Below the pieces are notes generated by a model, which saw nothing but the letters and a program-made list of their open reading frames with translations, ran no database searches and was not told the origin of the DNA. Positions 33,015 through 47,500 of a stretch of 64,000 bases of DNA are shown in pieces. Every line of letters begins with the position of its first letter. Position 1 is the stretch's first letter. The DNA is from Azorinus chamasolen. Lineage: Eukaryota > Mollusca > Bivalvia > Cardiida > Solecurtidae. The position numbers were made by a program, and so were the translations under genes. The DNA is taken from positions 74,608,106 to 74,672,105 of the forward strand of contig OY755243.1 in NCBI GenBank assembly GCA_963576725.1, given 5' to 3'.

Positions 33015-34129
33015 CATGTCTGTATAACCACATGTAACTCCGGAACAAATACATGGTTTGTACATAACGCGTTTTACCTATACAGGTGGACTCGTCCTAA
33101 AGGTCACAGCTCACGGGTCAAAATCGAACTAAAATTTCATTTGTTGATATCCACAACACATGTACATGTGATATTGATTACATATTGAGTGCTTCCACGT
33201 GTTATACAAGTGTCCCAATGTGCATACTTATATTTAGTTTCGATAAGCATACACCGAAATTGGGAACTATGCAAGTTACCTTTTTCTCATTTTTGTTTTA
33301 TGTTTTAGAAATGCTGCATACCAGATAGCCGTAACCACGATATACCGGCCGTAACCACGATGTACCGTCAATTAATAAAGGGTCTGACCTGGTCACGGAC
33401 TTCTCAGCTGGCCTAAATCAGTAAAAATACGTGCAGCTGGGAACCAGGTCAATGCATAGCAATTATGCATCTGATCTGGCTTCAAACTGCACAATACTAT
33501 GTGATTCACCGAATACCAGAACTGTCACATGCAAGTACAATAGAAAATAAATGACAGACGATAGCCTAATAGGCGTGTTAAAAGCTACAATGAATATTTA
33601 TGCGCAGGCCTACTTACGATTACAGCATATATCCATTTATCTATACATGTATTCTCAGTTATCCATTTACGAATGTAATCCTTATACTTCTGACAGTCCA
33701 AACTGATCCACTCAGAAATCAACCACCTGGCCACGTGGAAATCATTCTTCGAGACCAGCGTGCGGGTCATGGTGCAATGTCGCAAGTGTATTGACGGTCA
33801 GTGTGTAATACACATGTATACCGTATGTAAACTTACATTCATAGAACAAAAATGCCATTACGGCTATGTTGCGATAAATACTACATGTATATGTAGCTAT
33901 ATCGTCTTGCTGTTGAATGATATTTTGGATCCAGATCTGGCGTCTAGTCTCTGCAAACCGACCCGGTTCGAAGCTGTTAAGCTCTTAATTTGTGTTGAAT
34001 TAATATATCTACTGTAGTTGCTATTGGTATACACTATAACCATATTATCAAATTCACAAGATGATTTTGAAAATATTCTCTAATATGTTTTACTATATTT
34101 TCAATGTAAACATTGTAGACCACGCTCCG
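33015..34129. other. No gene recognised
   Basis: Small frames without domains. Local direct repeat 'ggccgtaaccacgat(a/g)taccg' at about 33330-33368. Nothing else supported. Confidence 0.4.
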
Positions 34130-34870
34130 ACAGTTCATTCACAGGTTGTATTCGTTTTTGTCTACATTACATTGACTGATATACATTGTTTATGTCTACA
34201 ACAAGGTGACTGGTCTACAGTGTTTGTGTCTACATTACGGTGACTCGTCTACAGTGTGTCTACAACAAGGTTACTGGTCTACAGTGTGTCTACAACAAGG
34301 TTACTGGTCTACAGTGTGTCTACAACAAGGTTACTGGTCTACAGTGTGTCTACAACAAGGTTACTGGTCTACAGTGTGTCTACAACAAGGTTACTGGTCT
34401 ACAGTGTTTGTGTCTACATTACGGTGACTCGTCTACAGTGTGTCTACAACAAGGTTACTGGTCTACATTGTGTGTGTCTAACACAAGGTTACTGGTCTAC
34501 ATTGTGTGTGTCTAACACAAGGTGACTGGTCTACATTGTTTGCGTCTAAAACAATACAACAGGTCTACATTGTTTACTTTTACAATAAGATGACTGTTCT
34601 ACATTTTTTGCGCCTAGAACAAGGTGATTTGTCAACTATGTTTGGACTATAACAATATGAAAGTTATACATTGTTTGAGTCTATAATAAGGTGGTTCGTC
34701 TGTATTGTTTGGGCCTTTCAGAAATTGACTTGTCTTTATCACTTGGGTCTAAAACAAGGTGGTCTTCAACAAACTTCATTGTTTTGGTCTTTAACAAAAT
34801 GTCGAGGTTCCTGGTCTACAATGTTTTGGTAAACAACAAGCCGACTGGTTTACATGTTTTTGGTATACAC
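34130..34870. repeat. Minisatellite with perfect 30-bp core
   Basis: Unit tctacaacaaggttactggt + ctacagtgtg; five consecutive identical units between about 34258 and 34410, flanked by diverged units like those at 26.6-27.7 kb. The open frames in all three phases (about 75-90 aa) are by-products of a stop-free 30-bp unit. Confidence 0.85.
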
Positions 34871-34969
34871 AGGTATACTTACTAGAAAAAAGAGACTTGT
34901 ATGTTTTCTGCAAAACTTTCACCGTGCCTTAACCAGCCAATCCCTATTTTGGAATATGATCTTCATTGT

Positions 34970-35100
34970 GTGGTTTTAAAACCATTGTGATAAATAGAGC
35001 ATTAATTTTGCTTTACAGAAGCAAATGCTCTATTTATCACAATGGTTTCAGGAAGTGAATTTTACAGAGGGACCAATTGGCATCAGTATGAGGGTGTGTG
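34970..35100. mobile_element. MITE family A (partial)
   Basis: aaaccattgtgataaataga ... ctctatttatcacaatggtt with a lengthened loop (ttttgctttacagaagc). Confidence 0.7.
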
Positions 35101-35307
35101 TAAAATGAATTCTATATTTTTCCACGTTTCGACTATTTTACCACTTTCTAAAGTAAAATATAAATAAATTTAACCATTTACTCTATGAATATTCTTGTGA
35201 GAAATTATGTTTGGATGAATATCGATTAGTTTAATAATTATGGTGGCAAAAAGCATTTTTGCACTGGTTAAACGTTTTTATTCAGATTTATAGTTTTCCA
35301 TAACCAA

Positions 35308-35375
35308 ATAGAATAGACCCGGATCAGACGCCTTCTACAGCAGCCATCTGATCTAGGTCTACTCTCTTTGCAAAG
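35308..35375. mobile_element. MITE family C core in the terminal exon
   Basis: gaatagacccggatcagacg ... ccatctgatctaggtctact with dyad ccttctacagcagcc. It overlaps the last coding exon of the PAN-EGF-GON gene. Confidence 0.65.
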
Positions 35376-35560
35376 GCATTAATTGTCTTACAATTATTAA
35401 TATAGTAACAACCTTCGTTTTCATTCAGTTGAAGTGTCATCGGTGTCGTTGGTGAGCAAGAGCCACAGTGTCCATTGCAAGTGGCACTGAGTTGGGTGCC
35501 ATCGCCGCTGTGATAAGATGAAATGAGATACGCACCACTTCCCCCTGCCTCAATTGTTAC
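35324..35560 (-). CDS. Last GON exon, with MITE-derived C-terminus and stop
   Basis: AG acceptor at 35561-62, phase 0. It encodes VTIEAGGSGAYLISSYHSG and SATCNGHCGSCSPTTPMTLQ, the GON C-terminal pattern (...TCNGHCGSC...). The frame stays open through LNENEGCYYINNCK into a family-C MITE, giving RVDLDQMAAVEGV and a TGA at 35324-35326. Human GON domains end soon after the CxxC-containing block, so the last ~20 residues look like an extension read from the transposon. An alternative is a donor at the GGTTGTT after NENE. Confidence 0.65.
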   Translation of the reverse strand, partial: VTIEAGGSGAYLISSYHSGDGTQLSATCNGHCGSCSPTTPMTLQLNENEGCYYINNCKTINAFAKRVDLDQMAAVEGV

Positions 35561-38500
35561 CTGCCATTAAGAAGATTGAATACATATTAGAATACTCTGA
35601 ACACATTTGACAACAACACATAATAATAATGCAAATGTGTCAACCGTGTTTCCGAAAGAATGAAATGAAGGAGTAGTGCATATAAAGTAGAACCTCTCCA
35701 AACCGGAAGTTGCATTTAATGTCGGTCTTGGAGACAGGTGGCAGCTTAACCCATTACCTTATAGGCTATTTTTAGATCCAACCACTTTGAATAAATCTAC
35801 CGAAAAGGAGCATTAACTAGAGAAAACGCATATTTTAGAATTTAGTGGTTTGAAACCATTGTGATAAATAGAGCATTTGCTCCTATAAGAGCAAATGATC
35901 TATCTATCACAATAGTTTCATTAGATGACTTTTACAGAGGCGTCAAAAGGTGTCAATATGAAGGAATGGGTTAATGCCGTGTAAAAGTCACGCAGAAAGG
36001 GAGTTTTCTTCATGACTTTCACCTTGCATTAAGCAGCCACCTGCCTAAAGGTATCTAAACTACTACTAGAATTCCGGTTTAGAGAGGTATTATGGTACTT
36101 GTATTAGCCCTTAGCCTGGTATGCAAACGACGTCTTGCTTTATCATTGATCTGTTGCAATATTTCCAACTCGTTCAAGCTCGTATCAACATAGGTACTGT
36201 AAAGAGGCCGTGTTATCCGACGTAACATGTGACCCCAAGCTGTTTGCAAACATGAGATGGGTCGTATTTAGCAGGCAAAGGCTTAATATTCTTGAAGAAT
36301 CAATATTGTCAGAAGTGTTAGCTCTTTCACCATCGAAGTCGAACAGCGGCTCACAGCAATGGACTCACAGGGGACCATTTCGTGGGTCTAGATGGTCTAA
36401 AAAGTAAAAAAAATGATGGGGCCGATTTAGTGTTATATTAATATATGCAAGGGGTCCAACTACCCATTCGCAAGTTTCATGACCGATTCTAAATAGCGCC
36501 CGGTTTTGGGCTGCCAAGATTGTTTGGTACGAACGTGAGGCTGGGACCTTGTACTTTTCAAATAATATAACTTTTGATATATTCCGACTAAGCCAAAGCC
36601 AGATCCGACGTGAAATTCCTAGTTGAACCCCTTGTCTATAATATAACACTAAATCGGCCCAGTCAATTTGTTTTGACTTTTTAGACCATCTAGACACACG
36701 GAAATGTTACATTACACAATATGTAAAACTTTCATATCCTGTCGCAATTATAAAAAATGGGATCAGAACTACAGATAAAGGTGCGTAATCAAATACTAAA
36801 ATCGGCCTTTCTCTGTAGGAGCCTTCTGATTAGGGTCTGCTCCGTTTGCTGATGGAATTATATAGATCTCATTCTACATGTCCTACCATGTCTAATAAAA
36901 GCGTATTGCTCAAACAAATATTCACTGAGTAAAAGGATAATCGAGAAATAATGCCAATAGTTTAACTATCATTTTAAGTTTTGTACTCTAGGGACACCTT
37001 TCGAGTAAACATATATCTGTGAACTGTCAAATAAACTGTAACGGGACTCTTACTGAAGGGTCGATGATTAGGCCTGTCCCAGTCGTATCGATGTTGAAGG
37101 AACCGGTCCCGGAATCATGACTTGCAAAACATGCACTGCCGAGGCCGAACCCAATTGAAACGGCGCTATTGACATCATGGTCAGAAAAGGTAAAGTCTCC
37201 CGGCAAAATCGTCATATTCTACATGTATCAAAATGGAAATTCTAGTTTTAGAACTTTGTAATTTGGCGATTGCTTAAAAAATGGTTCAGTACTTACCGAG
37301 ATAATTGTAATAAACGTCCAACACACTTTCAATCCCTGGTCTACAGGGGCCAGAAATCCTTACAATGTTTTCAAAAAAATTAAATTCACATACAAAATAT
37401 TGAACCTTATATCGGAATAAACCCATTCCCTCATAGGCTATATTTAGACCCGACCTCTTTGAACACATCTACCAAAAAGGAGCATTTTCTAGAGAAAGGG
37501 AAAATTATAGAATTAAGTAGTTTTGAAACCATTATGGTAAATAGAGCACGCTCTATTTATCACAATGGTTTCATAAAGTTACTTGTGCAGAGGCGCCAAA
37601 ATGTGTCAATATGAGGGAATGGGTTAATCAACAAAAAAGTATATAAAAACAGAAAAACTGACATGCCTAATAGTAACTTGTATTTTTGTTATTTAACTGA
37701 AATATTTTCTTTTTTATATGGGGTTGCAAAATGTTTTACTGTACAGTGAACCCTCATTAAACCGGCATTTGTTACAATGGCACCCTCGTTATAGCGGCAC
37801 TATGCATTGAAACAAAATAACCATTAAGTCTTTGAAACAACCAATAAATAAATAGGTGCAATGCCGATAACATAGGTGATCGCTTAATGCAGAACACAAG
37901 AAGTGCAAAAAGCTCCCTGTATTAAGCGATCACCTATTGGTACTATTTTAAAACTTGCCATATGGTTCCTTTCATATTAAAACTCGTTATAACGGCAACC
38001 TCGTTTTACCAGCACAATGTCTGGAAACAAACACCTCCGTCGTAATGAGGGTTGCCATTTACATGTACTTGCGTAGTCATCCAAAGACATCGTACTTCGT
38101 AATGCAATTGGTTTATTCGATTCTATACTTCCTTACAATAGCATTATATTCATATCACGTTTACATTGAATTTATCAGATTTATTTTATTATAGCTTTCT
38201 CCAAATAGAATAGACACTTCATTAAAATTGGTATATATTTTAGCCTTAGATTGAATTTCTTTAACTTGTTTTAAAGATATAATGTGTTTCTTCAGAGTAG
38301 TAAAATAGGTGGGGTATCGTTTCAGGTTGTTTGAAACAAATGGTACACACTTCGTTGTCTTTTAATTTTGTGTAGTCATGTATTTGTTTAACCCATTCCC
38401 TCATATTGACGCCTTTTGATGCCTCTGCAAAGGTCACCTGTTGAAACCATTGTGATAAATAGAGCATTTGCTCCTATATTAGCAAATGCTCTATTTATCA

Positions 38501-41500
38501 CAATGGTTTCTAACTACACAATTTTAAAATGTTCCTTTTCTCAAGTTAATGCTCCTTTTCGGTAGATTTGTTTTTCCCAAATAGGTTGGGTCTAAAGATA
38601 ACCCATGTGGTAATGGGTTAAGGTAAATTTCGGTTAAATATTCTAACATGTAACCATTGTAAATAACTGTCTCTTAAGATATTAAATGATAAGTTGTAAA
38701 TTGAATTCCATTTTAGATGTGTTGAACCAAAGTAAATATTCCACCTTTGCTTAACCCATTCCCTTATATTGACGACTTTTGACGACTCTGTAAAAGTCAC
38801 TTTGACGACTCTGTAAAAGTCACTTTGTGAAACCATTGTGATAAATAGAGCATTTGTCTTATAGGAGCAAATGCTCTATTTATCACAATGGTTTCAAACT
38901 ATGAAATTCTAAACATTTTCCTTTTCTCTAGTTAATGTTCCTTTTCAGTAGATTTATTCAAAGAGGTTGTATCCAAAAATAGTCGGTGATGGAATGGGTA
39001 TATATATCGTAAAAGGATCCTAAACTACCCGTCGTAAATGGGAGTACACATTCAAAAAGATGTTGTACATGTATAAAAAAACAGACAGGTGTTAGAATTA
39101 CCATTGCAATAGGTTTTTAGATACTTCGATACCACTTTAGCTTTTGCGATATAATGTAAGCTATTAATCTTTATGTTATATAATTTCTGAAATTCCCCGA
39201 CTGCTAGTATTTCATCTTTTGGGTATAGATCATTTATTTATCGTATTCCCTTTTCATACCATGATTTCAGAAAAAAACAACTTTTGCCACCAATCTGTAT
39301 AGGAGGTTATAAACCAGTGGTCATTTCATACATTCATCTACATATATATACACTGCCATCATATAAGCTTTCATGTATTTAGAAAAAAAATCCAAAATGA
39401 ATTAGTTTTCTTCACAGCTATTTCGGGATAACTTTTTCACAACACTTGTTTCAATATTTATGAAATGCTTCACCAAAGATGTCTACTTTGCTTCAGGCTT
39501 AAATAGTCTTATAATACTCGGAGAACGTTTGTATAGTATTCAGAGGCCCAGATAAGATGCGTAAAGTTCTTTATTTGGTGTGACCATTTGTTACAATTGT
39601 CTCTTCGAGACGATTCTAAAGAATGGTCACAATATAGGGTTTGGTATTGAAATAACGCACCATTATCTGTTGCTCTGGTATTTCAGATTTCACATCAGGA
39701 ATTCCCCCTAAATATTTGTTCAAAGACGTGAAGCAGTTCAGGCTGAGCTTAACGGCTACCAAACCGGATCCAAACTCTATGCAAATATAACCTGGTCCAC
39801 ACATTAGCCACCAGCTAGACATTACAGACGTTATGAATACGGACGTACCTGTATATTGAAGCCAACCTTGGTGAAAAGGATGTATGTTGGCTGCCAATAC
39901 GGTACATTCTCGTCAGCGCCGCCAACGGAGGCATGGTTGTTACCTGCGGGCACTGTGAAAATAAACCATGAACACCAATACCGATTCAGTTGTACTCTCT
40001 AAAGACTTCATAAAATACATTTTAACCTAAAGGCATACATCGGACTTTGAATTTGTAAATTTACATTTGAAATTACGTTCACGAAGCATGCTAAATATTT
40101 CTATTTCCACATTAACTTTTGTTAGAAAATTTAAAGTTTTATATCAAAAAAACCCATACATACCAATGTTGTTTTTTTTTTTGTCTCGGTCGTAAGTTCA
40201 AATGTTGAATCTCGCAACTGACTATTGAGAAAATGATGCGTTAGGTTCGCGCAAGAATTTTCCTCCCTTGAACCTTTGGCCGAGACAAAAATAACCCTTT
40301 ACTTCATAGACACGCCTGACTATGCCTTTTCAAACAGAATAGACCCAGATCAGACGGCTCCTGTAGGAGCAATCTGACCAGGGTTTGTTCTGTTTGTTTA
40401 ATGAAATTATATAGATATATGGTTCTACAGTTTTGTCAAAGCACAAAATTGATGTTTTCATGTGCCATTTAAAACAAAAGTGCCAGTGGGAACAATATAC
40501 GCCCGTCGAGGATTTGTTCAACATAAACTGGGGTTAAAGTATTTGCTAAATTCAAATTCTAAGTCCAATTTTGCGACCAAGTTTCAAGGTTGTAAATAGG
40601 CATACTTTAACAAAAAACCTTAACAAAAAATTCTAAATTAAAAAGTGCCATAACTGTGTCTGAATGCTTGAGATGAATATAAAGCTTGTGATGGTGAACA
40701 AATGTTTAAAAGCTTTATCTGAAAGGATTATGTAAATAAGTGGACTTTAACCAAAACTTCCAAGCTCAAAAGCGTCATAATTATGTCAAACTGTTAGACA
40801 GAGTTATGTACTCTTGCCTACAGGTGAAGCTGGTGATGGTGAACAAGTGTTCCAAGTTTAAAAGCTTAATCTAAAAGGGTTATGTAAATAAGTGGACTTT
40901 TACCAAAACCTTAAACAAAATTTCTAAGTTAAAAGGGGGCATAATTCTGTCAAAATGTTGGACAGAGTTGTGTACTCTTGCCTACAGGTAAAGCTTGTGA
41001 TGGCGAACAAGTGTCCCAAGATTAAAAGCTTTATCTCAAAGTGTTATGTAAATAAAAGAACTTTAACAAAGCCTTAACCAAATATTCTAAGTTAAAAGGG
41101 GGCATAATTCGGTCAAAATGCTTGACAGAGTTAGTTTCTCTTGCCTACAGGTGAAGGTTGTGACAGTGAACAAGTGTTCCAAGTTTAAAAGTTTTATCTC
41201 AAAGGGTTATGTAAATAAATGGACTTTAACAAAGCCTTAACGAAAAATTCTAAGTTAAAAAGGGGCATAATTCAGTCAAAAAGCTTGACAGAGTTATTTA
41301 CCCTTGCCTACAGGTGAAGATTGTGACGGTGAACAAGTGCTCCAAGTTTCAAAGCTTTATCACAAAGTGTTATGTAAATAAGTGGACTTGTTCCACATAA
41401 ATTGAGGTTAACATTTTTGCTTAACGCAAATGCTAAACGCAAATTCTAAGTCCAATTAAGCGACATTGACCTTAGACAAACGAACCGGGACTTGGCAAGC

Positions 41501-44500
41501 TCCTGTAGCATGTTTAGATAAATATTGTGGTTAAATTTGGGAAGGATCCACCAAGCAGAACTTGAGTTAGAGATGTTACAGACAGACAGACCGGTCAACA
41601 TTTTTGCTAAACGCAATTTCTAAGTCAAATTGTGTGGCCTTGACCTTGGATAAACAAACCGGGACTTGGCAGGCTACTGTAGCATGTCTAGATAAACATT
41701 GTGGTTAAATTTGAGAAGGATCCACCAAGCGGAACTTGAGTTAGATATGTTACAGACGGACAGACGGACAGACAGCCAGACGGACAGACGGACAGACAGC
41801 GCCATTCCATAATACGTCCCGTTAAAAATAATCTAGTTAAAGAGGAAATCCCTAAATGAAAACATTTGTAATAATGTTATAAAACTTGGTATTTGTTATG
41901 TTCAATCATTATTATAAAAAAATCCAAATTGAATTTATATCAAAAAATGCCCCTGTGATACAAAAACAACCAATGACTCTAACCTCTGTTATCTCGAAGT
42001 AATTTGTATGGTCCATTGAAGTTCGCGATATCGAATATCAACTGTATGTATGCGTTTCAGGTAATGCATTCAGTAATTTGCAACAGCAATGTAAGATGCG
42101 TGCTTAAATCTCTTTCACTGCCAATGTCGCATCTATGATTACCTATGCAACCAGTTTGGATCCAGAAGAGAGGCCGAGTAACTCGGCGTCTTATCAGGAT
42201 CCAAACTGTTTGTTACTGTGATAATTGTTTTTGCAACAAAAAAGAGAAAAAAAATGTAGCAGACGACAAAAGTTGGCAGCGAAAGAGTTAACCCACTCCC
42301 GCATATTGACGACTATTGACGACTCTGTAAAAGTGACTTTGTGAAACCATTGTGATAAATAGAGCATTTACTCCCATGGTTTCAAAGTACAAAACTGTAA
42401 AATTTCCCTTTTCTCTAGTTAATGCTCCCTCTCGGTAGATTCATTCAAAGAGGTTGTATCTAAAAATAGCCTTTGAGGTAATGGGTTAAAGCATTATGGA
42501 TCTGTTGGATTTTATAAATACTCAGAGTATACATGTATCTCAATGCAACTGTACCCGATCCGCTCGAAATAAAGTGCCGTCTCATAGTGTAATATTTGAC
42601 TCAAGTGGACAAAATAACCATTCTGTTGGAATCTTATATTCAGTATATTGTTTTCTTAAGCGGTCATTGAATATAGGATTCTTAAAAAGCAGAGGGTTGC
42701 AATTGTAGGAGATTTCTGCACTACTTCAGCATTCCTTAGATCCTGCATTAAGCTACCGTCTACCTTACAGGCTCATAATAAAACATTTTTTTTATAACCG
42801 CTTAGGATATGAGTAACTGAGTCAATTGTTTACAAAATTTGGAACGTTGTACCTTTTCCTCCATAAAAAACGTTTCACCGCGTCTTTGTAAAAGTTACTT
42901 TTTGAAACCATTGTGATAAATAGAGCATTTGCTCCATAGGACATTATCACAATGGTTTCAAACTACACAATTCTAAAAACATATCATTTTCTCTAGTACA
43001 TGTTCCTTTTCGGTAAATTTATTCAAGAGAGTTGGGTCCAAAAGTAGCTTATGGAGGAATGGGGGAAGTAACTTTCATCGGATCCAAGCTGTTTGACACT
43101 TGGTCAAGATTTTCTCAAACGCTTGAAGGAATTTGGAAAAAAATGCATCAAATCCAATTTTGAGCAAACATGATTTTTGCACAGCGGGTCATGTGTTCAA
43201 CCTTTTACTCTAAATTGTATCTTCATGTAAGAAATAATTACATCATGTATATGTATTAGCTGGAGTTTTATAGTAGCATATGTACAAAGTATTTTAATAT
43301 TAGTAGAAACTGAAGAGTCAGATCTGTTATATATAACTAGAAATGTGTTCACAGGACATTGATCATGCTCTCACTTCAGACTTTTTGTCACAGAAAGTAA
43401 GATATTTCTAAAGTCACTTTTACAAATAAAGGGCCACAACTCCTAAAAGACTGAATCAATGTACATGGCTATCGAACTTGACCAAAATATAATGGCCACA
43501 CACATGTGTGAAAGGTTTGATATGGATTTGATAAATACTTTTCAAGAAAGAATGCGGGCAATATATTTTTAAAGTCATTTTTGCAAATGAAGGGCCACAA
43601 CTCCTAACTAACTGAAGCGATTTACATGGCTATCAAACTGGACCAAGATATAATGGCCACAAACATGTGTGTAAAGCTTGGTGTGGATTGGACAAACAAA
43701 TTCCAAGAAAGAGTCTGGACAAATTATTCTAGATGTGCGTACAGACGGACGGACGTACGTACGGACAAGGCCAATCCCATATGCCATCACTATGTGGGGG
43801 CATACATATCACATCCTATGGAGAGCGACATCATGTGTCATCAACCCGAGGTTGGTAATGTTCACCGAGGCGTTAGGTTTTAGTTTTATTATACCGAACA
43901 GCACAATCAATTTCTTCAGCAAAAACATTAATTCAATGACAACAATACTACACAGTTTGAAACAAAATTTATACTCGGTGCTAAAATATTACAGAACAGT
44001 ATACGTTAAATACTGGCGGAGTCCTTATCACTTTCAAATATCGACAGATCCTCCTCCGAAATAGTCCCATAACGCGACATTTCTCAAATAATTAAACAAA
44101 AACAAATACAACTGTCAAAATGATGATTTTTGACGACTCTGTAAAAGTCACTTTGTGAAACTGTTGTGATACATAGAGCATTTACTCATATAGGAGCAAA
44201 TGCTCTATTTATTACAATGGTTTCAAACTACAGAATTCTAAAATGTACCTTTTCTCTAGTGAATGCTCCTTTACGGTAAATTTATTCAAAGAGGTTGTAT
44301 CTAAAAATAGCCTATGAGGTAATGGGTAAATAAAGCAGGTCGATGCTTAATGCAGGGCAAAAATACAGAAAGCTTCTATAGGTGCTTTTTGTGTTACGTT
44401 TTACCTGTATTAAGCTACCACCTGCCTTACAGACCCATAATTAGACATATTTTTATAACCGCTGCTTAAGACAGTTTCTACTGTCCGTACTTACATGTTA

Positions 44501-47500
44501 TGTACTCCTTGGGATAAGCTGTTGTCATATTGTGGCAGTATACTTTGATATCGCTTTGAAGTAATGGAGAATACAGCCAATATTCACCATCACCATATTC
44601 CGGCGACATGTGTTTTACCATTTCACATGATTGGGCAGGGTCTAGAAATAAGACGTGATTAACAAATTATATAATAAAAACGTATACATAACAACGCAGC
44701 AATAAACAGTCGTTTCTATTAATGGCGGATTTTAGACTGTCATCAACCTTTTTAATCGTTTTATATGTACAGTAAAACCCCGCTAATGCGACCACATAAA
44801 CGATGTGTTACTCTCGGCGTCTCATCTAGATCCAAACTGTTTGCAAATACATTTTTGTATGCGTTATATCGCGAACAGCGGAAAGAAGGGTCAAAGCTTA
44901 ACTCCGCCAAATGTGAAACATTTCGAGTATGGTTTCACTCTACATCACTTGTTTGAGAAACTGAATCTAGCAGAACTACAGTAGAACCCCTCTAATGCGA
45001 CCACTTAATGAATGAAAATGGGTGTCTTTATAAGCAGGTGGTTGATTAATGCAGGACAAAAGTAATACAGAGGAGCTTTCTGTATTACTTTTGTCCAACA
45101 TTAAGCTACCACCTGCATCTAGCACCAAGAATTATACCTCTTTTAAGGGGTCGAATTAGCAAGGATTTACTGTATTAAGACATTCCCTCCTAGTGACACA
45201 TTTTAGCGTATCTGTAAAAGATATATTTTGAAATCATTGTGATAAATAGCGCATTTGCTCCATAGGAACAAATGTTATGATTATTACACAGCATGGTTTC
45301 AAAATTACATAATTCTAAAATTTTCCTTTTCTCTAGTAGATGCTCCTTTTCGGTTAGATTTCTTCGAAGAAGTTTGGTCTAAAATAGTCTAAGGGGGAAT
45401 GAGTTAAACATGAACATTGACCCCTAAATGAGGAATGTTTGGTATCTATGTTTGGTATTCTCGTGTTTGATGGACATCGTCCGAGGTTATAAAACTTCTG
45501 AGTCTGAGCAAGCTCAGACTCTGACCAATCAGATACTTGAGAACTATCTCAGGCTCGAGCGAAACGTTTTATAGCCTCGGGGCCAGATCCACCATATACA
45601 ATATATATGTGACTCTATAATATACATGTATACTACGTTGTTGAAGTTTATAAATACACTGAGACATTCACTTAGCCTCTTATACCCGGATGTTCTATAC
45701 ACGGAACGATGTACATGTAATTTGTTTCACACAAAGAAGAAAAACAACAACTTCTGGGGTCTTCTGCAATCTTTAATTAGCTGGACGTCGCGATGTAAAT
45801 GAAATGCTGTTAAAGCGAAGTAAACCCGCGATACACACAGACAGACAAACAGACAAATAAACAAACAAATGCCTTGGATATGTTACATACCATCAGTGCA
45901 CATGCATATATGCTGAAGTCCCTTCGATAGACATTTGTGTCCAGGTCGACATGGTTTCTTTGCACAGGCGTCAGCCATTTTCTTAAACAAATAAAAAGTC
46001 AGCAAGAAAGACAATAGGCATAACCGAAAGAACATCGAGTTGAGCTTTATATATCTTATTATAATGACCTGAAGACTTAGGACAGAATTAGCAGTTTGAT
46101 CAGGGTCTATCCTATTTGCTACTATTTTAGTCTAATTTAAAGTTATTAACCGGTGCTAAAACGACTTACTGGAAAGGAAAGGTTTGGCGTCCGACTACTT
46201 AGAGTAATTTGGATATGTGAATGATACTGTGTTTATGTGTATGTTAATAAAATTATACAGAATATAAGCAAATGTGGACTAAACGTCTTACAAAGTATCG
46301 AAATAATAAAAGACATAATGGAAGTTTTAAGTAGGCTATTTGAGATATGTTGGGTGTCACTGGTGCAACAGAAATTGTCACAAAAATTATATAACCGTGC
46401 CAACTGATAAACAATTGATACAAGTCTAACTAGTGAGTGTGTAATTTGGGTTTTACGGCGCTGCGATAATACATACAGTAAAACCTCTCTATAACGACCG
46501 ATAAATTACACCAAGTATTTTATGTTAAAGGCAGGTGGCTGCATAAAGCAAGGTGAATGTAAAACAGAACGCTCCTATAGGAGCGTTCTGTTTTACTTCT
46601 ACCTTGCTTTAAGCAGCCACTTGGCCTAAATACCAACTAATTAACATAATGTATTGGTCATTATAGAGGTTTTATATCACAAATGACGAAATAATGAAGA
46701 AACGATGAAATGCAACCATTCTAGTCTGAGAAAAAGAGAAACGTGTAAAATGCTTTACATTTTAGAATAAGACCAGTCTGTTTTGAAAACGAAATTACGT
46801 TCTCATACGGAACTGTATTAAACAGCATGTGCATAGAATCAAAATATTTACGTCTTATTATGGCCAGGTCAACACATTAAATAAACAATGTTTTACTGTG
46901 TATGGTTGAATTTCACGCTCTAATAGATATGGTAATATGAGAGTGTCCTATGCTACAGTGTGCAAGGACCACGTCGTCCCTTCGTATAGCCCTATAATGT
47001 AACAGGGAATCGCCAATGGCATGGCATTTTTTGTTTACATAGCTGTTCCAAGAATTTTGTCATTTGAAATATAGATAATGCTTAACTAAAAGTTTATAAG
47101 CAGTATATGGTACTTTGAAAATCGCTTTATACAGATTCAGAGGTGATTAGAAAAATTGGCCCTTATATCTATCTCTTTATTTCTTAATATTTAGGAGTTA
47201 TTTAAAGCGTATGAAATGGCATATTCAGAATAAGATATAAAACGAATATTGTAATTATGCCCCTTACCTCAGGCCAGATTGATAAATCTGAATAGAGAAA
47301 TGTTGATTCCTCCTGAAACTCACTGGGATGTGCAGACGTGGTATCGGCAGAGTTCAGTTCACACCATTGTCCGGATTGTTTATAGTTGAAGGAAACACAT
47401 TTCGTCTCTGCGAAGCATTCCATCGCACATTTAGAAAGCTTTACGCCCTCCTTAGTCTGAATTGCATGCCCTGTCAGTTTCCGTCCGAAATATTCACGAT

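Noticed and set aside
34206..34525. Overlapping open frames of 73-91 aa in all three plus-strand phases
   Set aside because: They come from a stop-free 30-bp minisatellite unit; no start context, domain or composition supports a protein.
37286..37468. Extra GON-gene exon ending ISGPCRPGIESVLDVYYNYLG at a GTAAGT
   Set aside because: Its outgoing phase (1) does not fit the next exon (phase 0), the exons on either side already join in phase, and its beginning lies in MITE sequence.
43626..44064. Open frames of 85 and 128 aa
   Set aside because: They lie on the 160-bp tandem dimer and its gacggacgg tail and in a dispersed repeat also found at 62.3 kb, where the frame is not kept.
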